Below, piece by piece: positions 43,477-53,819 of a stretch of DNA of 64,000 bases (positions are counted from its first letter, which is position 1; the number at the start of each line of letters is the position of its first letter). The stretch spans positions 3,534,001-3,598,000 of the forward strand of contig CP179201.1 in the NCBI GenBank assembly GCA_051201605.1. The letters run 5' to 3'. This stretch comes from CABZJG01 sp902512685 (GTDB lineage Bacteria > Pseudomonadota > Alphaproteobacteria > Rhodobacterales > Rhodobacteraceae). Below the pieces are notes generated by a model. It did no database searches and was not told where the DNA came from. It was given only the letters and a program-made list of their open reading frames with translations. The position numbers and the translations under genes are program-made.

Positions 43477-43544
43477 ACCGCCTCCGCAACTGACGCATTG
43501 CCGCGTGTTAACCCAATGATATAGTTCCTAATGTTGTTTTTCAG

Positions 43545-44867
43545 TTATAGCAATTTCGGATTTTTTGACTGGGTTTCTAAAGCATTGGTCAATGCCGCCG
43601 GAACAGGGCCACCACTTGCCCAATCTAAAAGCTCAACAGTGTGGACGATCGGCACTGATGTACCATTACCAATTTGCATCATGCAGCCGAGATTTCCAGT
43701 TGCAATGATATCAGGGTTCGTTGCCTCCAGTGTTTGTACCTTTCGAGATTTCAAAAGCGTTGATATTTCTGGTTGCAAAAGATTGTATGTTCCCGCTGAG
43801 CCACAGCATAAATGCGGATCTGCAGGCTCTACAACGTCAAAACCAGCCCGTTTTAACAGCATTTTAGGTGGGGTTTTGACCTGTTGGCCGTGTTGCAAAG
43901 AGCACGCTGCGTGGTAGGCGACCTTCAAATCTTGGGTTTTGTATTCGGGTAGTTCTAGTTCAGCCAAGAATTCAGTGACGTCTTTTGTGATGGAAGCAAT
44001 CGCTTCAGCATCCCTAGCCAATTCAGTATTGCGAAACATTTGTCCATAATCTTTCACCGTCGTACCGCAACCGCTGGTATTGATTATGATTGCATCTAAT
44101 CCGTCGTTTTCCATTTCTGTTCGCCAAGCCTTAATATTTTTCGTTGCCGTTGCATGGCTTTCATTGGTTTTACCCATGTGATGTGTCAGCGCACCACAGC
44201 ACCCTTGACCCTTTGCGATCACAATTTCGCAACCCAGCCGTTGTAATAAACGAATGGTTGCATCGTTGATGTCCGTATTCAATGCGCGCTGGGCACAGCC
44301 CGTCATAAGGGCCACTCGTTTTCTGGTTACCCCACTTGCCTTGAAGGATTGCGGGTGATCATTTCGGCTCACTGGTGGTATGTTTTTTGGCGCCAATGCA
44401 ATCATTGCGCGCAAACTCTTACTTGGAATTAATCGAGCAAAAGGGCGCGCCAGTTTAGCTGCCACCAGAGCCAATCGAAATCGGATGGGAAAGGGCAAAA
44501 TTTTAGCCAATGCAAACCGCAATAATCGATCGAAGAGCGGTCGTTTATAATGCTGATCAATGTAAGAACGCGCATGATCAACCAAATGCATATAGTTAAC
44601 CCCAGATGGACAGGTGGTCATACAGGCTAAACAAGAAAGACATCTATCTATATGTTCCACTGTTTTTTCATCTGGTATCCGCTTGTTTTCAAGCATGTCC
44701 TTTATCAAGTAAATACGGCCTCTGGGACTATCCAGTTCATCGCCCAAGACTTGGTAAGTTGGGCAAGTTGCCGTGCAAAATCCACAATGCACGCAATTCC
44801 TCAAAATTGAATTTGAGCGACTCATGTCAGAATCTTTGAGGCTCTTCGGTTCAAAAAATGTTTGCAT
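43545..44867 (-). CDS. glcF: Glycolate oxidase iron-sulfur subunit
   Basis: 440 residues. Two [4Fe-4S] motifs CVHCGFCTATCP (about residues 26-37) and CLSCLACMTTCP (about 76-87), then two CCG domains (GQGCCGALTHHMG, HLCCGSAGTYN). GlcF passes electrons from the flavin subunits to the quinone pool during glycolate oxidation to glyoxylate. Last gene of glcD-glcE-glcF; separated from glcE by two bases. Confidence 0.96.
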   Translation of the reverse strand: MQTFFEPKSLKDSDMSRSNSILRNCVHCGFCTATCPTYQVLGDELDSPRGRIYLIKDMLENKRIPDEKTVEHIDRCLSCLACMTTCPSGVNYMHLVDHARSYIDQHYKRPLFDRLLRFALAKILPFPIRFRLALVAAKLARPFARLIPSKSLRAMIALAPKNIPPVSRNDHPQSFKASGVTRKRVALMTGCAQRALNTDINDATIRLLQRLGCEIVIAKGQGCCGALTHHMGKTNESHATATKNIKAWRTEMENDGLDAIIINTSGCGTTVKDYGQMFRNTELARDAEAIASITKDVTEFLAELELPEYKTQDLKVAYHAACSLQHGQQVKTPPKMLLKRAGFDVVEPADPHLCCGSAGTYNLLQPEISTLLKSRKVQTLEATNPDIIATGNLGCMMQIGNGTSVPIVHTVELLDWASGGPVPAALTNALETQSKNPKLL

Positions 44868-44869
44868 TT

Positions 44870-45979
44870 TTACACCATAAGCCCGGTATTAAGCACGCCC
44901 TTAGGATCAAATTTGCAGCGAATTTTTTCGGATAATTCAGCAATCAATTTGGTTTGAGGCTGGAACCTTGGAACGCGCCCACTCTTACCTCGGATCCGGG
45001 TTGCATGGCCGCCGAACTTCGCTAATGCCAATCTAGGGTCGCTGCCTTGGGGCAACGCGCCCCAGATTAAACCACCTGACCAGTCATATAAATACTGGTG
45101 GAACCCAATAGCTGAAACAATTTCTGGTGCAGCTGTTGGTTTTACCGATAATCGCCAAATGTCTGATGTTTTATCTGAGAAAACGTCAACATCGCGAATT
45201 TTGGACCAGAGGCTTTCACTTTGACTTTTTTCCACGACCTGCGCTTCCCCGAATTTTTTCAAATGTGCCTGCAGTTTCTCGCTGCGGTAAAGCACTGACT
45301 TATCAAAGCCTTCAATTCTTATATATGTTTGGTTTTTGCTTGGCGCGTGGGCAGCTGCAGACACATCAAAGGGCGAATTCATCGCTGTGGTCAAAGCATT
45401 GACTGCATTTTTATCATCCAAACCATCCAGGATCAGAGTGGCTTGGGTTTCAGCAATTGGCAGAACCTTGAACGCAACCTGAGTGATCACTCCCAATGTT
45501 CCATAACTTCCAGATAACAATTTAACCAAATCGTATCCTGTGACATTTTTCATCACGCTACCGCCAGATTTAAGGATATTGCCGCTTCCATCAACAAATC
45601 TAACCCCAAGCAAAAAGTCACGTGCCGCTCCAACTTGAATGCGCCTTGGTCCACTTATATTTGCTGCAAATACGCCACCAATTGTCGGCGACCCAACTCG
45701 CCCTAGAAGCGCCCGGGAATTCATCGGCTCAAAGGGCAATCTCTGGCCTTCTTTGCTTAGAGCGGATTCTATTTCCTTCAGCGGGGTTCCGGCTTGGGCG
45801 ATCATTGTTAACGCCCCTGGTTGATAGTCTATAATACCGCTCAGGCCTTTTGTTTCTATAGAGTTTTCACCGCTCTCGACCACTCCGCGGGTGCCTCCCC
45901 CGATGATGTTTAAACCTTGGTTTGTCTCACGGATAATCTGCGCAACATCAGATTCGTTTTTGGGCTTAAAAATATTCAT
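44870..45979 (-). CDS. glcE: Glycolate oxidase FAD-binding subunit GlcE
   Basis: 369 residues. FAD-binding type 4 domain with GGGTRGVVE near residue 32, NSRALLGRVGSPTIGGVFAANISGPRR and SVMKNVTGYDLVKLLSGSYGTLGVIT. Shorter than GlcD, as expected. With GlcD and GlcF it makes the membrane-associated glycolate oxidase. Confidence 0.95.
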   Translation of the reverse strand: MNIFKPKNESDVAQIIRETNQGLNIIGGGTRGVVESGENSIETKGLSGIIDYQPGALTMIAQAGTPLKEIESALSKEGQRLPFEPMNSRALLGRVGSPTIGGVFAANISGPRRIQVGAARDFLLGVRFVDGSGNILKSGGSVMKNVTGYDLVKLLSGSYGTLGVITQVAFKVLPIAETQATLILDGLDDKNAVNALTTAMNSPFDVSAAAHAPSKNQTYIRIEGFDKSVLYRSEKLQAHLKKFGEAQVVEKSQSESLWSKIRDVDVFSDKTSDIWRLSVKPTAAPEIVSAIGFHQYLYDWSGGLIWGALPQGSDPRLALAKFGGHATRIRGKSGRVPRFQPQTKLIAELSEKIRCKFDPKGVLNTGLMV

Positions 45980-45991
45980 CTATCTATGCAC

Positions 45992-47440
45992 TTATCCCGT
46001 CGCATTACTGGCATTCCGCCTGTCCGCAGAGCTGCTTAAAGGGAAGACTTTGGCTGGATTCATAAGCCAATTGGGATCGAATACATCCTTGATCTGCATT
46101 TGTGCCTCAAGATCAACAGGCTCAAATTGTACATGCATCAAATCCCTTTTTTCTATCCCAACGCCATGCTCACCAGTCAGGCAGCCGCCAACTTCCACGC
46201 ATAGCTTTAGGATTTCTGCACCAAACGCCTCGCAGGTTTGAAGATCACCGGGTTTGTTTGCATCATACAGAATTAACGGGTGCAAGTTGCCATCCCCTGC
46301 GTGAAAAACATTTCCGACCTTTAATCCAAATTCTTCACTTAATTCATTCATGCGGCGCAATACATAGGGCAGTTGAGTTACGGGAATTGTTCCATCAAGA
46401 CACATGTAATCATTCAGCTGACCCATAGCGCCAAACGCAGATTTTCTGCCAAGCCAAATTCTATTCGCTTCATCTTCATCTTTGGCTTCTCGCAGTTCAA
46501 CCGGGTCATGCTTGCGTGCAATTGTGATGATTTTTTCCAATTGTTCGTCTATTTCTGCTTTGCTTCCTTCCACCTCTATGATCAAAAGCGCTTCGCAGAG
46601 CGGATATCCCGCACCAGCAAAAGCTTCGGTTGCCTTGATACATGGGCTGTCCATAAATTCGATCGCAACAGGTAGAACACCGGCTTTGACTATATCCGCC
46701 ACACAAGCGCCAGCAGTTTCATTTTTATCAAATCCGATCAAAACAGGGAGCGCGCCTTCCGGCTTTGGTAAAATTCGTAATGTGGCTTCTGTTACAATGC
46801 CTAATTGACCCTCTGAACCACAAATCAAACCCAATAAATCAAGACCCTCTGCATCCAGATGGGGCCCGCCAATTTCAATAATATCCCCTTGCATGGTCAC
46901 AAATTTAACCCCTAAAAGGTTGTTTGATGTGACACCATATTTCAAACAATGCGCTCCACCGGAATTCATTGCGATATTGCCCGCAATGGCACAGGCCAAC
47001 TGGCTAGAGGGGTCAGGTGCATAAAAGAAACCATCAACCTCAACCGCGCCTGTGACGCTTAAATTTGTCCGGCCGGACTGTACCTTGATATATCGATCTG
47101 GATAATTGGTCTCTAAAACAGCGTTCATACGGGCAACGCCAAGTATTACACTATCAGCTGTGGGCAAAGCGCCGCCGGACAGGGAAGTGCCTGAACCCCG
47201 GGGCACAACAGGCACCTGCATTTCGTTACAGATTTTCAAAATAGCTGAAATTTCTTCTGTTGTTCTAGGCAATACAGCGGCTAGTGGCGGACAGCGGTAT
47301 GCCGAAAGTGCATCACATTCATATGCTTTGGTTTCAGCTTCATGATCAATCACGGCGTCTCGAGGTAAAACACTCAACAACCTTTTGACCAGTTCCGGTT
47401 TCCGATTTAGCACGTTTTGGTTGGGGGTGGGCATTTCCAT
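45992..47440 (-). CDS. glcD: Glycolate oxidase subunit GlcD
   Basis: 482 residues. FAD_binding_4 (PRGSGTSLSGGALP, AIAGNIAMNSGGAHCLKYGVT, EGQLGIVTEATLRILP) and FAD-oxidase_C domain ending with VGNVFHAGDGNLHPLI and GEHGVGIEKRD. First gene of the operon. Useful for growth on phytoplankton glycolate, which suits a marine organism. Confidence 0.96.
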   Translation of the reverse strand: MEMPTPNQNVLNRKPELVKRLLSVLPRDAVIDHEAETKAYECDALSAYRCPPLAAVLPRTTEEISAILKICNEMQVPVVPRGSGTSLSGGALPTADSVILGVARMNAVLETNYPDRYIKVQSGRTNLSVTGAVEVDGFFYAPDPSSQLACAIAGNIAMNSGGAHCLKYGVTSNNLLGVKFVTMQGDIIEIGGPHLDAEGLDLLGLICGSEGQLGIVTEATLRILPKPEGALPVLIGFDKNETAGACVADIVKAGVLPVAIEFMDSPCIKATEAFAGAGYPLCEALLIIEVEGSKAEIDEQLEKIITIARKHDPVELREAKDEDEANRIWLGRKSAFGAMGQLNDYMCLDGTIPVTQLPYVLRRMNELSEEFGLKVGNVFHAGDGNLHPLILYDANKPGDLQTCEAFGAEILKLCVEVGGCLTGEHGVGIEKRDLMHVQFEPVDLEAQMQIKDVFDPNWLMNPAKVFPLSSSADRRNASNATG

Positions 47441-47452
47441 GGGATTTTCCTT

Positions 47453-47475
47453 ATTGGTAATAAATTATAACCAAT
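47453..47475. promoter_or_regulatory. Inverted repeat upstream of glcD
   Basis: ATTGGT and ACCAAT separated by 11 AT-rich bases, 13 bases before the glcD start, resemble the half-sites of FadR-type GntR regulators (GlcC, PdhR), which are normally spaced by about 3 bases. Function is uncertain. Confidence 0.3.
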
Positions 47476-47588
47476 TTCAGAAAAAGGCAAGATTTTTCTA
47501 ATTTCACAACTTCATGCATGAAAAAACGCGCTTGAAATACATATCCTATGGTAGGAATGTAATTCCACCAATTGGAGTGGCAAAATAA

Positions 47589-48191
47589 ATGAGCGCAAAA
47601 CCGTTAGATCCTGCATCGGCTGACTCAATAGCAACAACGGTAATGGCCGCGACCAAGACCCGTGGACTTCCACCAGTTGAAAAATGGGACCCACCATTTT
47701 GCGGTGATCTTGATATGCGAATTGCGCGCGAGGGGACGTGGTTTTATCTTGGCACACCCATCGGACGGTTTGAACTGGTCAAGCTCTTTTCCTCTGTCCT
47801 ACGCAAGGATGGAGACAAATATTTTCTGGTGACGCCTGTTGAAAAAGTTGGGATAACAGTCGACGATGCGCCGTTTGTGGCCGTTGATTTCACCGCCTTG
47901 GAACAGGGCAAAGAGCAAATTCTCACCTTTGAAACTCAGGTTGGTGATTTTTCAATCGCCAGTGCCGCCAACCCGATACGGATCGTGCGCGACCCAAAAA
48001 CCGGAGAGCCATCACCCTATGTCCACATACGGGCCGGGCTTGAAGCTTTGATTGACCGTAAGAGTTTTTATCGTCTCATTGACCTAGGCACCCATGAAAC
48101 GCATCACCAAGAGCAATGGTTCGGAGTATATTCTTCAGGTACATTTTTTCCCATCATTCCTTCGCGGGAATTGAATGAAGACAGTTTATAA
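47589..48191 (+). CDS. DUF1285 domain protein
   Basis: 200 residues matching DUF1285 (PPFCGDLDMRIAREGTWFYLGTPIGR, LVKLFSSVLRKDGDKYFLVTPVEKVGI, VRAGLEALIDRKSFYRLIDL with an initial HI). Soluble, function unknown. Divergent from glcD; no clear partner follows. Confidence 0.85.
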   Translation: MSAKPLDPASADSIATTVMAATKTRGLPPVEKWDPPFCGDLDMRIAREGTWFYLGTPIGRFELVKLFSSVLRKDGDKYFLVTPVEKVGITVDDAPFVAVDFTALEQGKEQILTFETQVGDFSIASAANPIRIVRDPKTGEPSPYVHIRAGLEALIDRKSFYRLIDLGTHETHHQEQWFGVYSSGTFFPIIPSRELNEDSL

Positions 48192-48251
48192 ATAATATCC
48201 CTATCTCAAATCGCAGTGCCGAGGCATTAATCAAAAACGACTAAAACGCAT

Positions 48252-49226
48252 TTACATGGGGCCAAAATTCTCTTTGTAAAACCGGTACCAGTTTTCCCCC
48301 ATAATCCCGTTTACTTCGGATTGTGACAGACCTGTCTTTGCAAGGCCTTCGGCAATGTTGCCAAAATCCCGGTTGTCTTGAAACCAGGTTGGCATCGGGG
48401 GGAATCCGGGCGCACTGGCCGATCCTTCCCCATAATCAATCTCTTTGCTCCATCGCCCGACGCGCATCCATTCGACAACACTGTCCGGCTGATCCTGGCA
48501 CAAATCCGAGCCTATTCCCAAACTGTGAACACCATATGAATCCGCCGCGCGGGCAATCATTTCGCAAAAGCTTTGTAACGTGCAATCTGATTTATCTTTG
48601 AGGTGATGCGGATAAAGCGAAACGCCCAGCATACCACCGGCATCTGTGACAGCTTTTAAAACCTCATGCCGCTTGTTGCGCAGTGCGGGATGCCATGCGT
48701 GCGGATTGGCATGGGTGATTGCAATAGGCCGTTCGGAAAGCTCTGCCGCTTCGATCGTTGATCGATCTGCCGAATGGCTCATATCAACAACCAGACCAAC
48801 GCGGTTCATTTCTTTAATCACCTGGCGGCCCATACGCGTGATGCCGGTATCTTCTGCTTCATAGCATCCAGTCGCCAAAAGCGACTGGTTATTATAGGTA
48901 AGCTGCATGAAACGCGCACCCAGTGTGTGTACAATTTCAACCAAACCGATATCATCCTCGATCGGGCTAGGGTTCTGAAAGCCAAAGAAAATTGCGGTTC
49001 TATTGCTGTCTTTAGCTCGATCTATATCCCCAGCCCACAGACCTTTCATAATAAGGTCAGGATACTGTTCGAACCACCGGTTCCACTGTTCAAAGTTCAA
49101 AACCGTTTCGCGAAAATTTTCGTGGTAGGAAATCGTAACGTGAACTGCGTCCACACCACCTTCACGCATCTGGCGGAATACCTTTTCCGACCAATTTGCA
49201 TATTGAAGGTTGTCGACGATCATCAT
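48252..49226 (-). CDS. Membrane dipeptidase-family protein (peptidase M19)
   Basis: 324 residues with the M19/renal dipeptidase core: VDMSHSADRSTIEAAELSERPIAITHANP, NKRHEVLKAVTDAGGMLGVSLYP and GIGSDL. The usual N-terminal zinc motif HxD (as in DGHNDT) is not present; the protein begins IVDNLQYANW instead. A role in cleaving dipeptides or in catabolism of a cyclic amino-acid derivative is plausible. Its start overlaps the aldehyde dehydrogenase stop by four bases, so the two are coupled. Confidence 0.8.
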   Translation of the reverse strand: MMIVDNLQYANWSEKVFRQMREGGVDAVHVTISYHENFRETVLNFEQWNRWFEQYPDLIMKGLWAGDIDRAKDSNRTAIFFGFQNPSPIEDDIGLVEIVHTLGARFMQLTYNNQSLLATGCYEAEDTGITRMGRQVIKEMNRVGLVVDMSHSADRSTIEAAELSERPIAITHANPHAWHPALRNKRHEVLKAVTDAGGMLGVSLYPHHLKDKSDCTLQSFCEMIARAADSYGVHSLGIGSDLCQDQPDSVVEWMRVGRWSKEIDYGEGSASAPGFPPMPTWFQDNRDFGNIAEGLAKTGLSQSEVNGIMGENWYRFYKENFGPM

Positions 49227-50671
49227 GAAGGCTGCCCCGAGGAGATATAGGAAGTTTTGACAGTTGTATAAAACTCGGCCGCATAGCTGCCTTGTTCCCG
49301 CGGACCATAAGAGCTGTCCCCGCGTCCACCGAAGGGTACGTGGTAATCGGTGCCTGCCGTCGGCAGGTTGACCATCACACAGCCCGTTTTTGCATGACGC
49401 CGGAAGTGAGAGGCCCGCGCAAGATCACGCGTAACAATCCCAGATGTCAGCCCGAAATTTGTATCATTTACAACATGTAAGGCTTCATCATAGCTGCCCA
49501 CCTTAATCACGGCCGCTAACGGCGCAAACATTTCTTCACGGTTTATACGCATGGTGTTTGAGCTGTCGATGAACAATCCCGGGGACATATAAAACCCATC
49601 AGTGGGCATCTCAACGCGTTGTCCGCCGCAGACCAATTCCGCCCCCTCTGAACGTCCAAGCGCAACGTAGTCTAGGTTTTCTTGCAGCTGCTGGGCGCTG
49701 ACGATGGGGCCGATTTGGGTGCCGTCTTGCAAGGCATGACCCACCACCATTGCCTTGGCCCCGGCTATCATTTTTTCCACAAATGCATCATGGATGGCTT
49801 GGTGCACCACCAGCCGTGATGAGGCGGTACATTTTTGACCCGAGCCCCCAAATGCCCCGCCTAAGGCTACGGACACCGCCAAATCAAGGTCTGCATCATC
49901 CATCACTGCAAGGGCATTTTTTGACCCCATTTCCATTTGCACTTTGGTCAGGTTTTGCGCCGCTGATTGCGCTATGCCTTTGCCAACGGGCACTGAGCCG
50001 GTAAAGGAAATCGCATTCACTTTTGGACTGTCGACCAAGCGCTGCCCCACGGCACTTCCAGCCCCCATCGCAAGACTAAAGAGACCCTTGGGAATATCCT
50101 GACGGGCTATGATTTCGGTCAGCGCAACAGCCGATGCCGGGGTAAGATTGGCCGGTTTCCAGACGACCGCATTGCCATAAGCCAAGGCGGGCGCAATTTT
50201 CCAGGATGCGGTGGCAGTTGGAAAGTTCCAGGGTGAAATTATGGCAACGATGCCAACAGGTTCGCGGCGAATATCAACATCAATGCCCGGCCGCACAGAC
50301 TCGGCATTTTCGCCCATCTGACGCAGGGTTTGAGCTGCGTAATATGTAAAAAACTGGCCCGCTCGATAGACCTCGCCCTTGCCTTCGGCAAGCGGCTTTC
50401 CTTCTTCGCGCGACAGCAATGTGCCAAGTTCTTCGGCGCGGTCCATCATCTCGGTGCCGATGGCGTTTAGCACTGCATATTTGCGCTCGATCCCGTAGCT
50501 TTCCCATTCAATTTGGGCCGCCGCCGCTTGATCCAAGGTGGCCTCAAGTTGATCGGTTGAGGCCTGCGCATAAAGTCCGATTAGATCGGATAAATCCGAC
50601 GGGTTTCGGTTTTCAATTTCGCTTTGCCCTGCGGCCCATTCCCCAGAGATATAATTTTTGTGAAGCGTTCC
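49223..50671 (-). CDS. NAD(P)-dependent aldehyde dehydrogenase
   Basis: 482 residues from the ATG at 50671 (AAGGA upstream). ALDH motifs: ISPWNFPTATASWKIAPALAYGN, FTGSVPVGKGI, general base MEMGSKN, and nucleophile Cys in GGSGQKCTASSR. The sequence resembles alpha-ketoglutarate semialdehyde dehydrogenases, but the substrate cannot be fixed. Operon with the M19 peptidase suggests a catabolic pathway whose other genes are not in the window. Confidence 0.9.
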   Translation of the reverse strand, partial: GTLHKNYISGEWAAGQSEIENRNPSDLSDLIGLYAQASTDQLEATLDQAAAAQIEWESYGIERKYAVLNAIGTEMMDRAEELGTLLSREEGKPLAEGKGEVYRAGQFFTYYAAQTLRQMGENAESVRPGIDVDIRREPVGIVAIISPWNFPTATASWKIAPALAYGNAVVWKPANLTPASAVALTEIIARQDIPKGLFSLAMGAGSAVGQRLVDSPKVNAISFTGSVPVGKGIAQSAAQNLTKVQMEMGSKNALAVMDDADLDLAVSVALGGAFGGSGQKCTASSRLVVHQAIHDAFVEKMIAGAKAMVVGHALQDGTQIGPIVSAQQLQENLDYVALGRSEGAELVCGGQRVEMPTDGFYMSPGLFIDSSNTMRINREEMFAPLAAVIKVGSYDEALHVVNDTNFGLTSGIVTRDLARASHFRRHAKTGCVMVNLPTAGTDYHVPFGGRGDSSYGPREQGSYAAEFYTTVKTSYISSGQPS

Positions 50672-50888
50672 CATCGGGCGTCCTTTTGCTAAATTTGTCT
50701 TGCCACCATGCACTGGTGACCCTAGGTCGTCAAACCCATATCTTTGGGAATTTAGACCCTATAAACCAGCCAAAAACAGGTGACTGTATCGCGTCGGTAT
50801 CACGTCAATTTTGCGCAGGTGTGCCAAAAACCGCCGAAATAGACAACAATTGCGCAATTTTAGCTTTTTAAGGCTGTGTTTTTTGCGA

Positions 50889-53687
50889 TTAATGCGCGGC
50901 GGCCCAATGAGCGCCTTGACCGGCATCAACCACCAGCGGCACATCTAAATGCACCACTGGATCAGAAGCCTCTTGCATCACCTCTTTGGCGGCCGCAACC
51001 AGTGGATCAACCTGATCCTCATCCACCTCAAACAACAGCTCGTCATGCACCTGCAGCAACATCTTGGCAGGCAGTTCGGCAATTGCCTGCGGCATGCGGA
51101 TCATGGCGCGGCGAATGATATCGGCCGCCGTGCCCTGGATCGGCGCGTTGATGGCTGCGCGTTTGGCAAATCCGGCTGCCGGCCCTTTGGCATTGATTTC
51201 AGGCGTATGAATAACGCGGCCAAACAGGGTTTCAACGCGGCTTTTGTCTTTGGCAAATTTAACCGTGGTATCCATATATTCACGAATGCCCGGAAAACGT
51301 TCGAAATAGCGGTCGATAAAGCCCTGTGCTTCGCTGCGCGGAATGCGCAGATTGCGGGCCAGTCCAAAACCAGAAATGCCGTAGATGACACCAAAGTTGA
51401 TCGCTTTGGCCTGCCGGCGAATATCCGGCGTCATCTGATCCAGCGGCACATCAAACATTTCCGATGCCGTCATGGCATGAATATCCTGACCTTCGCGAAA
51501 GGCGGCCTTGAGGCTATCGATACCAGCCACATGGGCCAATATGCGCAACTCAATCTGGCTATAATCAAGACTGACCAGAACCTTTCCTGGCTCGGCAATA
51601 AAGGCTTCGCGGATACGCCGGCCATCTTCGGTTCGAACGGGGATATTTTGTAAATTCGGATCAGTTGACGCCAAGCGGCCAGTATTGGCACCAGCTATCA
51701 CATAAGAAGTATGCACCCGGCCGGTTTCGGGATTGATGTGATCTTGCAGCGCGTCGGTATAGGTCGATTTCAGCTTGCTCAGCTGGCGCCAATCCAGCAC
51801 GCGTTTGGGCAAATCGTGGATCGTGGCCAAGTCTTCTAAAACATCGGCGCCCGTGGCATAAGCACCGGTTTTACCTTTTTTGCCGCCCTCATAGCCCAGT
51901 TTGTCGAACATGATCTCACCAAGCTGCTTGGGGCTTCCCACATTGAAACTTTCGCCGGCAAGTTCATGAATATCGGCTTCAAGCCCGGCCATTTTCTGGG
52001 CAAAGGCGTTGGACATTCGTGATAGCGTATCACGGTCAACTTTAATTCCGGTCATTTCCATTTCGGCCAAAACCGGCACCAAGGGCCGCTCAAGGGTTTC
52101 ATAGACCCGCGTGACGCGGCTCTGATGCAGGCGCGGCTTAAGGGTTTGCCAAAGCCGCAAAGTGATGTCGGCATCTTCGGCCGCATAGGGCACAGCGTCT
52201 TCGATGCTGACCCGGTCAAAGGTGATCGCCGATTTGCCAGCGCCCAGCAGCGGTTTAATCGGGATAGGGCTGTGATCAAGATAGCGCTCTGAGAGCGCAT
52301 CCATACCATGGCCATGCAGCCCGCCATGCAGCGCATAAGACAACAGCATGGTATCATCAATCGGATCAACGCGAATGCCGTGGCGGGCAAATATTTTCGC
52401 GTCATACTTCATATTCTGGCCAATTTTTAGGATCGATGGGCTTTCAAGTAGCGGCTTTAGCGTGCTCAGCACCGCATCCATGGGCAATTGGCCCTCAGAC
52501 AGTTGCGCCGAGCCAAATAAATCATCCGCTGCGCCCTCTTTATGGGTCAGCGGAATATAGCAGGCGCTGCCGGCTTCGACGCAAAGCGATATTCCCACCA
52601 GCTCGGCGCGCATTTCATTTAAAGATGTGGTTTCCGTATCCACGGCTACAGTGCCGCGCTCTTGAATTTTGTCGATCCATCTTTGCAGTGCCTCAATATC
52701 GGTGACGCACTCATAGGCGCTGGGATCAAAGGCAATTTTTTCAGGTTGTCCCCCACCGTCCTCTGCCGCAGTGGTTTGTTCGGCAATGACCGGCGCTTCG
52801 ACGCCCAGCTTATCGGCAATCCGCTTGGTCAGGGTGCGAAATTCCATATCGCCAAGAAAGCCAAGCAAAACCTCTGGATCAGGATCGCGCACTTCAAGAT
52901 CATCAAGCGAAAAGGCAAGCGGCGTTGCGCAGTCAAGCTGCACTAGCTGCCTAGACAGCCGGATTTGATCAACATTGGTCATCAGGCTTTCACGGCGCTT
53001 GGGCTGTTTGATTTCACCCGCACGTTCAAGCAGGGTGTCAAGATCCCCATATTCGTTGATCAGAAGGGCGGCGGTTTTTACCCCGATGCCCGGCGCACCG
53101 GGGACATTATCGACGCTATCGCCCGCCAAGGCCTGTATATCCACAACACGTTCCGGAAAGACGCCAAATTTTTCGTATACCCCATCACGGTCAATGCGGC
53201 GATTTTTCATCGCATCATACATTTCCACACCGCCGCCCACCAGTTGCATCAGGTCTTTGTCGGAACTGATAATAGTGACCCGGCCGCCGGCATCGCGCGC
53301 CTGCACCGCAAGCGTTGCAATGATATCGTCGGCCTCATAGCCCACCATTTCTTCGCAAGCGATATTAAAGGCGCGGGTCGCCTCGCGGGTCAGCGGCATC
53401 TGCGGGCGCAGATCTTGAGGCATTTCATCGCGGTTGGCTTTGTACTGATCATAAAGATCGTTGCGAAACGTATGGCTGCCTTTGTCAAAAATAACGGCGA
53501 CATGGGTGGGCGCATCGGGCCCGGTATTGGTTTCCACATAGCGCTGCAGCATATTGCAAAAGCCGCTGACTGCCCCGATGGGAAGCCCGTCGGATTTGCG
53601 GGTCAGCGGCGGCAATGCATGATAGGCCCGAAAGATAAATGCCGAGCCGTCGATCAAGTGAAGGTGGTGACCTTTGCCAAAATTCAT
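50889..53687 (-). CDS. polA: DNA polymerase I
   Basis: 932 residues with all three domains: 5'-3' exonuclease (LIDGSAFIFRAYHALPPL; DKDLMQLV), 3'-5' exonuclease (VDTETTSLNEM, DAEDADITLRL-like region), and polymerase (motif A SLDYSQIELRILAHV, motif B KAINFGVIYGISGFGLA, motif C QVHDELLFEVD). Fills gaps in repair and removes RNA primers. Complete. Confidence 0.97.
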   Translation of the reverse strand: MNFGKGHHLHLIDGSAFIFRAYHALPPLTRKSDGLPIGAVSGFCNMLQRYVETNTGPDAPTHVAVIFDKGSHTFRNDLYDQYKANRDEMPQDLRPQMPLTREATRAFNIACEEMVGYEADDIIATLAVQARDAGGRVTIISSDKDLMQLVGGGVEMYDAMKNRRIDRDGVYEKFGVFPERVVDIQALAGDSVDNVPGAPGIGVKTAALLINEYGDLDTLLERAGEIKQPKRRESLMTNVDQIRLSRQLVQLDCATPLAFSLDDLEVRDPDPEVLLGFLGDMEFRTLTKRIADKLGVEAPVIAEQTTAAEDGGGQPEKIAFDPSAYECVTDIEALQRWIDKIQERGTVAVDTETTSLNEMRAELVGISLCVEAGSACYIPLTHKEGAADDLFGSAQLSEGQLPMDAVLSTLKPLLESPSILKIGQNMKYDAKIFARHGIRVDPIDDTMLLSYALHGGLHGHGMDALSERYLDHSPIPIKPLLGAGKSAITFDRVSIEDAVPYAAEDADITLRLWQTLKPRLHQSRVTRVYETLERPLVPVLAEMEMTGIKVDRDTLSRMSNAFAQKMAGLEADIHELAGESFNVGSPKQLGEIMFDKLGYEGGKKGKTGAYATGADVLEDLATIHDLPKRVLDWRQLSKLKSTYTDALQDHINPETGRVHTSYVIAGANTGRLASTDPNLQNIPVRTEDGRRIREAFIAEPGKVLVSLDYSQIELRILAHVAGIDSLKAAFREGQDIHAMTASEMFDVPLDQMTPDIRRQAKAINFGVIYGISGFGLARNLRIPRSEAQGFIDRYFERFPGIREYMDTTVKFAKDKSRVETLFGRVIHTPEINAKGPAAGFAKRAAINAPIQGTAADIIRRAMIRMPQAIAELPAKMLLQVHDELLFEVDEDQVDPLVAAAKEVMQEASDPVVHLDVPLVVDAGQGAHWAAAH

Positions 53688-53819
53688 TTCGCGGTGTCCT
53701 TGATCAATTGCTACACCTGAATTTCTACATCAGCCTAAAGCTGTTGACCATTGCCTTTATGCGGCAGGCTGGCGCAAAATCGCTGCGCTGACTGTTGGTA
53801 AAGATGTTAGAGACCAGCG

